From: Pirellula sp. SH-Sr6A
GTDB lineage: Bacteria > Planctomycetota > Planctomycetia > Pirellulales > Pirellulaceae
Length of the DNA: 64,000 bases
Reading direction: 5' to 3'
Assembly: GCF_001610875.1 (NCBI RefSeq)
Contig: NZ_CP011272.1
Span: 2,027,988-2,091,987, forward strand
Shown here: piece after piece, positions 1 to 7,946 of the stretch
Layout of the letters: each line of letters starts with the position of its first letter
Position numbering within the stretch: the stretch's first letter is position 1
Translations under genes and position numbers: made by a program
The notes under the pieces: model-generated
What the model was told of the DNA's origin: nothing
Database searches by the model: none
The model's input: the letters and a program-made list of their open reading frames with translations, nothing else

Positions 1-1163
1 TTCCCGAGTAAAGTCGTAGTCCAAAGCCCAACGCTGCGGTGTCTTAGCAATTGGTCCGTATCATGAGTTAGCCCGAGCGGGTAAAATGGCGTGCCAGAAA
101 TATAAATATTCCTGCAGTACCAGTACATAAACAACGGTGTGGAAATTAATATGCACTGGATCAATAGATAACTTGGGAAGCTTCTGTTTATCCTCCACAG
201 GGACCCGTAGAATATAATAATAAGCAGCGTGGAGTACCCAATCGCGTAATACTTTACCCCTGCTAATAGTCCAACCGCAACGCAGAATATGATGTGTAAA
301 AAACTCTGTGGTCTCGCAAGATACAAAAGTGACAAGGCCAATCCCGCGAGGAATAATGCACAAACGGTTAGGTCATTCTTTAGGTCGACCATTTGGCGAA
401 TAACGGTGTAATTAGTCACAGAAAATAGCAAGAGAGCGTTGCGGACAGTCGAAGAAAGATCCATTATAGATCCCAAGGTAAAAATCGCGACTGCTAGTAA
501 GAAAGCACCGCAGAAATTAGCTGTCGAAAAGAGGAAGTCACAATCAAATGGGTTGGTAAACCACAGGGCAAGCAATTCATTATTCCCCGGATCAGCCCAA
601 CGGGCGCAGTTAGGCGCGTAAAGCGAATCTATTTGCTGCCAGTGGACTGTCAAGGGAAGGTGGTACATCAAGGTGTCCCAGTCTAGAGGCAGTGCGAACA
701 TGCCGTTCATAAGAAAAATACTGGTTCCAAAAATAAAAAGTGCCCAAAGTGGTAATCGATTGCCATTGAGAATTGTTCGCTCGTCGCGTATTACTGAAGG
801 TGATTTTTCACTGCATTCCTTAGGCAACGATATGGAACGCAATTTCGCGATGGCGAACAACGCCAATGAACAAAGCAACACAAAAAAGATTACTCGAGAT
901 GCAGAAAGATTACCCAAAACGCCATTAATAGTTGATGCAAAGACAACGAGGGCCATGCATATAATGCTGCTGCATAGTGCCCGTACAGATTTATTCTCAT
1001 ATGGCAGGAAGGTCGTACATAGTTTACAAGCGCTGTAAACACTAAATATTGAAGTTAATGCCCAAGCGATTATAATCGGATCCATTAATTTGAGCATTTG
1101 CGAGGATTCTGGCATGAATGGGTTAAAGGTGAGCTGTCTATCAATATCGGTTTGCGATGCCAT
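1..1163 (-). CDS. GT-C-type multi-pass membrane protein, partial (N-terminal 387 codons)
   Basis: The reading frame starts at ATG 1163, one base after the stop of the prepilin-like gene, and stays open to the window edge, so the C-terminus is missing. An in-frame TAG lies nine codons upstream, which supports this start. About ten hydrophobic segments are visible, near residues 31-50, 62-80, 89-108, 139-158, 212-232, 266-283, 287-305, 308-322 and 331-350. Residues 161-170 read DWDTLMYHLP, followed by an HW and a PGNNEL segment, and residues 351-364 read RNIYISGTPFYPLG. An Asp-containing first loop before YHLP, and an RN..(5)..G.P.YP motif, are typical of lipid-linked-sugar GT-C glycosyltransferases (ArnT/PMT-like). 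The family call rests on these motifs. Substrate is unknown; it may glycosylate a product of this operon, which is inference. Confidence 0.72.
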   Translation of the reverse strand, partial: MASQTDIDRQLTFNPFMPESSQMLKLMDPIIIAWALTSIFSVYSACKLCTTFLPYENKSVRALCSSIICMALVVFASTINGVLGNLSASRVIFFVLLCSLALFAIAKLRSISLPKECSEKSPSVIRDERTILNGNRLPLWALFIFGTSIFLMNGMFALPLDWDTLMYHLPLTVHWQQIDSLYAPNCARWADPGNNELLALWFTNPFDCDFLFSTANFCGAFLLAVAIFTLGSIMDLSSTVRNALLLFSVTNYTVIRQMVDLKNDLTVCALFLAGLALSLLYLARPQSFLHIIFCVAVGLLAGVKYYAIGYSTLLIIIFYGSLWRINRSFPSYLLIQCILISTPLFMYWYCRNIYISGTPFYPLGLTHDTDQLLRHRSVGLWTTTLLG

Positions 1164-1164
1164 C

Positions 1165-2148
1165 TCATTTGTTGTCGGACCGGCTACCTAAACTGTGGTA
1201 AACGGTAGTGTCGATTTCGAAGGAAATACTACGGACGGAACAGTCGCAAAGTGCAAAAGTGCATGAAGTATGGGGAGATCCGAAACTCCCTATCGAGCTT
1301 AGCCCAGGAGTGTCATTTAACAACGGCCATCGCGAATTGGTGCTGCGATGGTTGTCGTTATTGAAGCCTGAGAAGAGCGACTCGCTATCCCCCCAGTCAA
1401 GTCCATCTTTATAATGCAAAGAGTTGAGGTACTTCTCTCCGGTCAGAATTGTATTGCTTAGACCATCAATGATTTCAGCAGACTTAATCGAGCGTCGAAG
1501 ATAACTGATCCCTGACCAATCTGGTGGCGGTGCAGGCCAGCGGTTCTGAATCGAAAACAGAACACCTTCGCGGTCGTCGGATGGACCGTAGAAGTCCAGA
1601 GGCCAGAAGTTGATTGTCTCACGATCAACTGTACCACTACCAATGTTTACAGCATAGTCGGAACGAGCAACCATCTTAAGCGCCGTCACGACACCTACGG
1701 GCCTTAAACAAGGTATACATGCATTGTTGACAGCAAACACCCCAGATCGCCGCGAAGGGCAATTGAAAATCGGCACGTTCGAGGAAATTCTTGCCCGTAG
1801 GCCGGTATCTCGAACGGACGCTGCAGAGTGATATCTTCCAATTTCAAATAGGGAATTTTGCTCCAAGTAGGGGAGGATCGCATATCCCCAGGAACCAGGT
1901 TGATCAGAATCCATATCAGGGAAGCCTACCCAACCATATCCCCATCCACCGCTTGGATACCTTCGCTTTGTAGATTCGAAGTTGCTCATTGCTGTTGCAA
2001 TCTGACGCATATTGTTCATGCAATGGATCGCCCTAGCAGACTCTCTTACGGCCTGAACAGCGGGCACGAATAGGCTTAGTAGTAATCCAACAAGCGATAT
2101 GCTGATGATGAGTTCGAGCAATGAAAAAGCTCGCCGATTGGTTCTCAT
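1165..2148 (-). CDS. DUF1559 prepilin-like (type II secretion pseudopilin-like) protein
   Basis: Residues 5-25 form a class III (type IV pilin-like) signal, RRAFSLLELIISISLVG, with Glu at position 5 of the mature protein and a following hydrophobic helix. The N-terminal ARAIHCMNNMRQIATAM stretch and overall length (327 aa) match the planctomycete DUF1559 family, which has expanded greatly in this phylum and is thought to make pseudopilin-like envelope fibres. The C-terminal signature, usually H-x(9)-DG-S-V, is present as GSPHTSCTFALCDCSV, with Cys in place of the usual Gly. The frame lies 42 bases after the DUF1573-like lipoprotein and one base before the GT-C membrane gene, so it is probably co-transcribed with both. 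The substrate or assembly partner is not visible. Confidence 0.9.
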   Translation of the reverse strand: MRTNRRAFSLLELIISISLVGLLLSLFVPAVQAVRESARAIHCMNNMRQIATAMSNFESTKRRYPSGGWGYGWVGFPDMDSDQPGSWGYAILPYLEQNSLFEIGRYHSAASVRDTGLRARISSNVPIFNCPSRRSGVFAVNNACIPCLRPVGVVTALKMVARSDYAVNIGSGTVDRETINFWPLDFYGPSDDREGVLFSIQNRWPAPPPDWSGISYLRRSIKSAEIIDGLSNTILTGEKYLNSLHYKDGLDWGDSESLFSGFNNDNHRSTNSRWPLLNDTPGLSSIGSFGSPHTSCTFALCDCSVRSISFEIDTTVYHSLGSRSDNK

Positions 2149-2190
2149 GAAATTGGCCCATGCGAGATAGATAGGAACACTTGCTTACAA

Positions 2191-2598
2191 TCACAGATGG
2201 GGAATTGTATGCACGAAGGAAACGAATAAACTTTTCGTTGATCCATCGGAGAAAAACAGTTCAACCTTAAGTTGCAACTCGATAGGCTTCTCGTCGTTTG
2301 CCGCTCCAAAATCAATCCTAATCGCCTGCTTTGACTCTCCTCGAAGCTTATATCCAACTATTGTGCCTTTAGCGCAGGAGCAGCTTGTAGATATGCTATT
2401 AATGGTTTTTCCTGAATCGACGCCAATTGACTCAAGTGGAATGCAGTAGTAGTGCGGCGTATCCATAAATATTACTCCCGCAGACACTGAAGTGTCTTTT
2501 TTAGAATCTTCAATCCGTGGATGGGATTCGTCTAAACATCCAGTCATTGGTGTCAAGACTGCTAAGGCAACGAAAATGTTCTTCAGGTACTTTTGCAT
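2191..2598 (-). CDS. Small DUF1573-like lipoprotein
   Basis: A 135-residue protein with a signal peptide ending in a lipobox, LTPMTGC (Cys 21), so it is probably a membrane-anchored lipoprotein. The central STSCSCAKG motif resembles the conserved 'CSC' of DUF1573, an immunoglobulin-like domain common in Bacteroidetes and Planctomycetes. The mature part is short and beta-rich and could hold only one such domain. ATG 2598 follows an AGAGAG ribosome-binding site. It lies 49 bases downstream of the C39/DUF1573 fusion gene, which carries a second CSC motif, so the two may share a partner. The family assignment rests on this motif and is moderate. Confidence 0.6.
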   Translation of the reverse strand: MQKYLKNIFVALAVLTPMTGCLDESHPRIEDSKKDTSVSAGVIFMDTPHYYCIPLESIGVDSGKTINSISTSCSCAKGTIVGYKLRGESKQAIRIDFGAANDEKPIELQLKVELFFSDGSTKSLFVSFVHTIPHL

Positions 2599-2647
2599 AT
2601 TGACTCTCTAGTGACATAGGACGTGCGACAGGGAAATGGCATACCAC

Positions 2648-4213
2648 TTATTTACGACTTCCAATCAATTTGCATTCGGCAGAAAACTCACGGCTATCAA
2701 CCTCCACTCTGAAAACACACGGGATGTCAAGTTTTTTGTCTTCGCTGGTCAAAATAAAGTGAACTTCCCTCTCTGATAACTCCGTTCGGGTAAAGTCGAT
2801 TGATCCAGCAGAAGCAGTGATAGATTGGATGTCCCCAAAGTTAGAAATTATCGTGCAATCTCCCACAAGTTTATCTTTGTTTGGTTCCATGTAGACAGCA
2901 GTAGGAACTATCTCCACAGATGGTTTGTAGTTAATCATTAGTCTACAAATAAAACGAACGCTTTCCTGGTCGTGGCTACAAGTAATCGTGACGTCACTGG
3001 TTGCAAATCCCGCATTTTGTCCATTTCCGTTGTATGTGAGCAGCATCTTTATGTTTTCCTTGTCGGAAACCAATTTGCTAATTAGTTTTGCAGACAAGGC
3101 ACCATTTAAAGTAACTTCTTTTGGAACATACTCTTTTAGAACCCCTTCCAGATTCAGTTCAATAGTTTTGCTCCACGGTCGATCCATTGGCACATCGCCG
3201 ACATACCAAAAATAGGGTTCTATCCTCGGAGAGTAAATCCCAGCACCTCGCAATGTTGTTCTAGCAATTTGCTCAGAACCATTGAGAAAGGAAACATCGT
3301 ACTCCTGATGCCCTATCTTCATGACATCATAGCTAATTACTACAGAGACAGGCTGCATAGGAGGTAACACAAGCGATTCCGCTGAAACTTTTATGCAGGA
3401 ACAAGATGCCCTAGCATGGCAAGTGATTGGGGCGTCTGTATTATTTGTTAAATAGATCTTTTGTTCGACTGTGTGCCCGAGCGGGGCAGACCCAAAATCA
3501 AAATCGCCGTTTTGCACTGATATCGAGTTTACACTCGAATTACTTGAGCCTGCAATCGCCCAAAACAAACCAATAGAAAGAACAAATATTAAAGAACCTG
3601 CGAATACTTGACGAAGCCTTATTGGTGGTAATGAGACTGTTGGTCTGAACACTGTCGCAAGAAATGCTATTGCGATTATGCTAGGCCACGGTGTTCCTAT
3701 CCAGAAAAGGAGCGTTTCAAATTGCGACACTTCAGTATCAGAGACCTCACTACCGACCAAAAGCAAAATGGAATTCTCAGAGTCCAAAATTGGTACTGTT
3801 TGGAAGCGATTTGATTTCAGCGGAGAGCGGATCTTGGCTGTATTGTCTGGAGTAATCTCCATAACTGATCCAAAGTGACCATCCGGGAAATCTTCGTTTT
3901 TTACATAGAGGACGACACCGACTTTACTTCTAATTGCCATGTGCCGACGGAACAGCGGAAGATCTGAAACGCGAAGCTGGTAAGCTGAGCATTGCATTCC
4001 GAAGGCTTGAATCGCCTCAACAACATCCTTGCAGGATACCGAATCGGATAGTCCAATGACTGATTCAATCTCGTCTAGTTGCTTCGGCTGTCCAGCATCG
4101 ATTAAAGCGCCGTAGATCGCGTCTCTCCCGCAATGCTGACCGTACGTATAGGATTGCCACAGCAAAACAAACAAGTTGCTTACAGCAATCAAAATTAAGT
4201 GGGTCTTCGTCAC
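2648..4213 (-). CDS. C39-peptidase-like domain fused to a membrane segment and DUF1573 domain
   Basis: The start is taken as GTG 4213, since GGAGG lies five bases upstream and GTG overlaps the TGA of the preceding gene (GTGA); a TTG at 4228 is possible. A signal or anchor helix (about residues 6-22) leads to a papain-like region: HCGRDAIYGALI carries a candidate catalytic Cys, and DGHFGSV about 100 residues later a candidate His. The Asp that usually follows (DP) is replaced in KIRSP, and the Gln six residues before the Cys of classic C39 proteases is absent, so activity is doubtful. A second membrane helix precedes a DUF1573 domain (DFDFGSAPLGHTVEQKI, then ASCSCIKV). Two further beta-rich segments follow. 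Canonical C39 domains cleave double-glycine leaders of exported peptides. Here the role may be processing or binding of the Cys-rich protein encoded upstream, which is inference. Confidence 0.7.
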   Translation of the reverse strand: MTKTHLILIAVSNLFVLLWQSYTYGQHCGRDAIYGALIDAGQPKQLDEIESVIGLSDSVSCKDVVEAIQAFGMQCSAYQLRVSDLPLFRRHMAIRSKVGVVLYVKNEDFPDGHFGSVMEITPDNTAKIRSPLKSNRFQTVPILDSENSILLLVGSEVSDTEVSQFETLLFWIGTPWPSIIAIAFLATVFRPTVSLPPIRLRQVFAGSLIFVLSIGLFWAIAGSSNSSVNSISVQNGDFDFGSAPLGHTVEQKIYLTNNTDAPITCHARASCSCIKVSAESLVLPPMQPVSVVISYDVMKIGHQEYDVSFLNGSEQIARTTLRGAGIYSPRIEPYFWYVGDVPMDRPWSKTIELNLEGVLKEYVPKEVTLNGALSAKLISKLVSDKENIKMLLTYNGNGQNAGFATSDVTITCSHDQESVRFICRLMINYKPSVEIVPTAVYMEPNKDKLVGDCTIISNFGDIQSITASAGSIDFTRTELSEREVHFILTSEDKKLDIPCVFRVEVDSREFSAECKLIGSRK

Positions 4214-5232
4214 TTTCTCCTCCACCAATTGCGATAGCTCCAGGCTAGAACAGCCCCGATCAGAACCAAAATATTAAGTATCGCAAAGTAATTCCAAAAT
4301 CCATAACCGCGGGCCTTGACGTTCTTTGCGATTATCGCCCCTATCTGTTCTTGAGAGAAGTCGATAACACCTGTCGTTCCGTCTCGATGGTCCATAACCG
4401 TTGTGCCTGACGGGAAGTCGGGAATCCAAGCGTCGAGCGTCGCTTTTGGTGTTTCGTATACCTTTGCTACCGTAAATTTGTATTTAATGTCTGGCAAAAT
4501 CCCCCCACCCTTTTGATGCCATGAGCCAGTTTTCGGGTAGTAAAAGCCGTCAAATTCCCCAATTTCTGTTATTTCGTACCCACCACCAATTGCACGATCG
4601 CCCTCTCTTACAAAAGATTTCACAAGAATCCAATAGGGAGCTGTTAGTACTATGGACTCGGCGACGTAAGGTCCATTGTAAGCCGACTTTATTAGTAATG
4701 CGTTGCGGCCCTCGTGTGTAATTTTCTCGGCGTGAGCATTGCTCTCGAATATGCCAATCAGTGATCGGTTTTGATCCTTTTTTCGATCCAAATCGAATAG
4801 TCCAGCGAGCACAATGCGGTCAAATGTGTTTTCATCAAGTTTTGTATATTCAGGGAACGGCCAAACATACCCTTGAGAGTAACTCCCTTCGGAAACCGGT
4901 TTTCGGATATAAAGCTTGCATATGTCGTTATCAGCCGCAAAGAACTTCCTGGGCTGCAGATCAGTTGCGTTATCAAACTGACGCCATAATCGATGGATTT
5001 TTGAAATATTTTTGCTGGAGTTGTGTTTGTAGGACATTGCGTTATGTGAAGTAATCGTCATCTTCGATTCGAACGTTGACTCATATTCAAACGTCAATCC
5101 CGCAATTTTAGACAAACGTTTTTCCGTAGCGGCACTAGCCTCCTCAACAAGATTGTCCCTTGCACGGCAATTTGAAGCAAGAAAGTTTACCCCAAACACC
5201 ATCAGTCCTACAGTACAGATAAACCTTAACAT
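4210..5232 (-). CDS. Secreted or anchored protein of unknown function with C-terminal membrane helix
   Basis: 340 residues. An N-terminal signal peptide (MLRFICTVGLMVFGVNFLAS) and a C-terminal hydrophobic helix (NYFAILNILVLIGAVLAW) followed by RNWWRRK put the bulk outside the cytoplasm, held by the C-terminal helix with its basic end inside. The middle is rich in beta strands and aromatic residues; near the end it reads FPSGTTVMDHRDGTTG, a Gly/Asp turn pattern I have seen as common in planctomycete secreted proteins. The fold may resemble LolA/LolB-type lipoprotein carriers, but no decisive motif is present. ATG 5232 is the first start. Its stop overlaps the GTG of the C39/DUF1573 gene, so the two are translationally coupled. 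It begins 130 bases after the Cys-rich gene, beyond a stem-loop. Confidence 0.65.
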   Translation of the reverse strand: MLRFICTVGLMVFGVNFLASNCRARDNLVEEASAATEKRLSKIAGLTFEYESTFESKMTITSHNAMSYKHNSSKNISKIHRLWRQFDNATDLQPRKFFAADNDICKLYIRKPVSEGSYSQGYVWPFPEYTKLDENTFDRIVLAGLFDLDRKKDQNRSLIGIFESNAHAEKITHEGRNALLIKSAYNGPYVAESIVLTAPYWILVKSFVREGDRAIGGGYEITEIGEFDGFYYPKTGSWHQKGGGILPDIKYKFTVAKVYETPKATLDAWIPDFPSGTTVMDHRDGTTGVIDFSQEQIGAIIAKNVKARGYGFWNYFAILNILVLIGAVLAWSYRNWWRRK

Positions 5233-5295
5233 GTCTATTGACGCTTTCTGTTAGGTTAACGCGACTCAAAACGTATGTTGCTATGGCGACTTCAA

Positions 5296-5330
5296 GCCAA
5301 GGCCGCGGATGGTATCGCCGCGGCCATGGC
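5296..5330 (-). promoter_or_regulatory. Strong stem-loop between the Cys-rich gene and the rest of its operon
   Basis: GGCCGCGG (5301-5308) pairs with CCGCGGCC (5318-5325) across a 9-base loop, and after one A-A mismatch GCCA (5296-5299) pairs with TGGC (5327-5330), giving a 12-bp stem. No T-run follows on the minus strand, so it is not a standard Rho-independent terminator. Its place 30 bases after the stop of the first gene of an otherwise tight operon suggests partial attenuation or protection of the upstream mRNA 3' end. The structure is seen in the sequence; the function is inferred. Confidence 0.6.
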
Positions 5331-5360
5331 TAACAGGCGAGCTCCTCCTAATAGTGCTCG

Positions 5361-5807
5361 CTAGTTCGTACAATCTGTGACTGTTCCACACGAAAATACA
5401 CCGAACGGTCCCGCGCAAATCCCAGAGTTACATACCCCTTCGGTGCCATCACACTGCGAGGGAGTGGCGGTATTACATGTCCAATTATAAAAGCTATACG
5501 TAACCGTAACGCAGTGCTTGTTCATGCCGCCGTTAGATGAAGTGCCGGGACAAGTTCGATAGGCGGCGCCGCACGGCATGTTATTCCCTATCAAGGGCGG
5601 GCATAGCCCCATGTCGTTTACTTTATCTCCAACTGATACCGCACAACCGCCGGCTGCAGGATAGCAGTCGGTGCTCGACGCAGAGGAGCCAATCGCACCC
5701 AGCAGTATCGCATCGCCTGCTGGCCTCGGAACCGAGCCACGCCCAAGGCTAAAAGAAACCACAGCTAGTGGCAGTAATGCCCCGAGCCAAACAGCATAGT
5801 AACGCAT
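5361..5807 (-). CDS. Small secreted Cys-rich protein (12 cysteines)
   Basis: The start is ATG 5807, with AAGGAG seven to eight bases upstream; the frame is open 30 codons further but without a comparable ribosome-binding site. The product has 148 residues: a hydrophobic N-terminal segment (MRYYAVWLGALLPLAVVSFS), then a Gly/Ser/Pro-rich mature part with 12 Cys, all after about residue 45, in pairs such as CYPAAGGC, CNSGIC and CGTVTDC. An even Cys number in a small exported protein suggests a disulfide-stabilised secreted product. I do not recognise a family. It heads an operon with a C39-like domain, DUF1573 proteins and a prepilin, so it may be the exported cargo; this is inference. Confidence 0.75.
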   Translation of the reverse strand: MRYYAVWLGALLPLAVVSFSLGRGSVPRPAGDAILLGAIGSSASSTDCYPAAGGCAVSVGDKVNDMGLCPPLIGNNMPCGAAYRTCPGTSSNGGMNKHCVTVTYSFYNWTCNTATPSQCDGTEGVCNSGICAGPFGVFSCGTVTDCTN

Positions 5808-6099
5808 AAGGAGTCTCCTTATAATACGCACAAAAAAGACGCCGACGCCCCGATGGCGGCAACGATAACTCACACGACTTGAACGAATTCTAAACAAAAG
5901 TCGCTGGCGGCGAATGACCGCTCACCGCTACTCAGGCTTTAGAAGTCGGGTTATTTGTGCTTTCGTAGTTGGGCAGTGTTTAAAACAAAACGACACGATA
6001 GAGAGAGGCTTGCTTCGAGCCGTCCGTCAGTCTATGTGTCTAGACCAGCCGACTTGACATCGTGATTGTGGCAACGCGGTTAGTTGCTGTCAAGCATTT

Positions 6100-6139
6100 T
6101 GTGGACAAAGAGTTCTTAGGTTATCCGGCTTGTGGATAA
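6100..6139 (-). promoter_or_regulatory. Pair of DnaA-box-like 9-mers
   Basis: On the minus strand, positions 6139-6131 read TTATCCACA, identical to the E. coli DnaA-box consensus, and 6108-6100 read TTGTCCACA, one mismatch away. They are on the same strand, 31 bases apart start to start. On the plus strand 6121-6126 reads TTATCC as well. No dnaA, dnaN or other origin-linked gene is near, so an origin is not claimed. The pair could be a DnaA-titrating or regulatory site, or chance. Confidence 0.3.
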
Positions 6140-6729
6140 TGGGGTTATGCGGAGGCGGGATCTCTATGCAAATGTAAGGCATGAAGGTACTTCAAGAAGA
6201 AATTCACCTTAGATCCATTGGGCTGTCTCCGAAGTCGAACTTGCCAGGCTTTGCCGAGCGATTCGCGTGCGTGTAGAGCATAAGGGGGAGACCATGCTCT
6301 ACATCCTAGAATGCGAGATATTGCCAAATGTAGGGTTGTGTGAATTGAAAAAAGGCTGGCGTATCCTGCTGGTGTAAATGTCAAGTTTCACTAGCGGACC
6401 AACGAGGGCACAAGGAGTACGCGAGATTGAAAATAAAGAATTTGATGCTTCTGAATAAGTGGGTGTAGCGAAGTTTTGAAGTTTGGAGCAGTCGAGAACT
6501 CGAGGTGCGCCCCTGATCAAATCATCCAAAACGGAAGGAGACGGATGCTACAAACTTCTTCAGAAAGCGAGGTCGAGGCGTTCCACGAACAGTATTCGAA
6601 CTAAGTCGACAATGAGGGAAGGCGACAAGTCGCCCGAAACGGAAACATGCCTTCACGCGAAATGGTGACGGGTAAAGGACCTCTCGAAATCCAGCAGCCT
6701 CGTGTTGGCGATAAATCACCCGAGGCCGA

Positions 6730-6805
6730 CGATCGGATTCGCTTCTCCTCGGTAAGAGAATCCATGTAAGTCATGAGTCGGGCAGCCGAACGCTGAGTTC
6801 GGTAG
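6730..6805 (+). ncRNA. Structured leader upstream of the IS110-type transposase; possible bridge RNA region
   Basis: Two stem-loops lie just upstream of the transposase ATG. In the first, GGATTC (6735-6740) pairs with GAATCC (6758-6763). In the second, CCGAAC (6786-6791) pairs with GTTCGG (6797-6802) over a five-base loop. IS110-group elements encode a structured bridge RNA in the non-coding left end, next to the recombinase start, whose loops pair with target and donor DNA. Position and structure fit that, but the element ends and the guide loops are not defined, and no homologous copy is in the window for comparison. Confidence 0.3.
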
Positions 6806-6854
6806 GCTATTGATATAACCGTTTCAATTCCCTTCTGCCCAGAGACTCACGACC

Positions 6855-7946
6855 ATGCAAACAATTCTCGCTCTCGATCTCGGAAAATTCAAGACAGCAT
6901 CCTGCCTGCTGACCGAGGATCACAGTTCGGTACCGGTTTTCAAAACCATCATGACTCATCCAAAAACGTTTGAACAATTTCTTGTTGACGTGAAACCGTC
7001 GCTACTCGTATTCGAATCTTGCGGGCTCTCCGGTTGGGTTGTGGATCTGGCTCGTAAACTTGGCATTGAAGTACTGGTCGCTCACCCCGGTGGCGAAGCT
7101 TGGCAATGGGGAAAGGTCAAACGCAAGACCGACAAAGACGATGCACTCAAGCTCGCTAAAATGGCCAGAAATAACGAAATCAACTCCGTCCATATACCTT
7201 CACCTGAGCATCGCCAATTTCAGCAATTAGTCCGTTATCGTAAGAAGCTTCAAGCGCAGGCTACAGCAACTCAGAACGCCATTCGATCGAATCTAATGGC
7301 CCAAGGTGAAGAGTGTGCTGCTGGCAAAACCGCATGGTCCAAGAGCTATATTGAAAACGATCTTGGCAAACTCCGAAAACCCTTCGAGAAATGCACCGCA
7401 TCGGAGTATTGGCGAGGTACTCTCGATGTGCAGCTGACGCATTTGGTAGCAACGCTGAAACTCATGCGGCGTATTGAGAAGCAATTGGCAATAATCTCCA
7501 AGCCCGATCCACGTATCGAGATTGTCCAATCGATACCAGGTGTTGGCGTTGTCGGTTCTCAAGTGATTGTTGCGCATATCGACGATGCTAAACGTTTTGA
7601 GAGTGCACGTAAAGTTAGCTCTTACGCTGGGCTGGCTCCCAAAAAATGGCAAAGCGGCAAGATGGATCGCCAGAATCGTATCAGTCGTCGCGGACCGCGA
7701 TTGCTTCGTTCGGTACTCACCGAAGTTGCTTGGTGTGCTATCCGCTTCAACCCACACTTCAAAGCCTTGTATGACCGTGTACGAGGCGGTTCCAAATCGC
7801 GTAAGAAGCAAGCAATCATTGCTGTCGCGCGCAAGATATTGGTGACAGCCTGGGCCATGCTTCGCGATGGAGCGATCTGGTCACCACCGCAAACCAAGAC
7901 AATGGGCCAAGCTGCCCCGCAGTCAACCGCAACCAACACCGCGTGA
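6855..7946 (+). CDS. IS110-family transposase (RuvC-like DEDD recombinase)
   Basis: 363 residues, the usual length for the family, apparently intact. The N-terminal RuvC-like domain shows the acidic residues in order: Asp 8 in ALDLGKF, Glu 54 in FESCG and the Asp pair 95-96 in KTDKDDALKLA. A central helical coil (about residues 115-215) follows. The C-terminal Tnp_20 domain has IPGVGVVGSQVIVAHI and RKVSSYAGLAP, where the serines at 255-256 include the likely catalytic Ser, and RISRRGPRLLRSVLTEVAW. Elements of this family move as circles without classic terminal inverted repeats and are guided by a bridge RNA encoded beside the gene. No second copy is in this window. The flanks contain decayed sequence, including broken comM. 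Confidence 0.93.
   Translation: MQTILALDLGKFKTASCLLTEDHSSVPVFKTIMTHPKTFEQFLVDVKPSLLVFESCGLSGWVVDLARKLGIEVLVAHPGGEAWQWGKVKRKTDKDDALKLAKMARNNEINSVHIPSPEHRQFQQLVRYRKKLQAQATATQNAIRSNLMAQGEECAAGKTAWSKSYIENDLGKLRKPFEKCTASEYWRGTLDVQLTHLVATLKLMRRIEKQLAIISKPDPRIEIVQSIPGVGVVGSQVIVAHIDDAKRFESARKVSSYAGLAPKKWQSGKMDRQNRISRRGPRLLRSVLTEVAWCAIRFNPHFKALYDRVRGGSKSRKKQAIIAVARKILVTAWAMLRDGAIWSPPQTKTMGQAAPQSTATNTA

Larger units (their letters stand above)
5808..6854. other. Non-coding spacer between the Cys-rich operon and the IS110-type gene
   Basis: About 1 kb with no frame that I can support: the open stretches of 60-79 codons lack family features and overlap one another on both strands. The part near 5808-5900 should hold the promoter of the minus-strand operon, but no clear -35/-10 pair is visible. 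Two DnaA-box-like 9-mers lie at 6100-6139. The last 130 bases before the transposase carry two stem-loops, described separately. Remnants of an older insertion may be present but cannot be identified. Confidence 0.5.

Noticed and set aside
6100-6139. Replication origin
   Set aside because: Two DnaA-box-like 9-mers are not enough, and no dnaA, dnaN, gyrB or AT-rich unwinding element is nearby.
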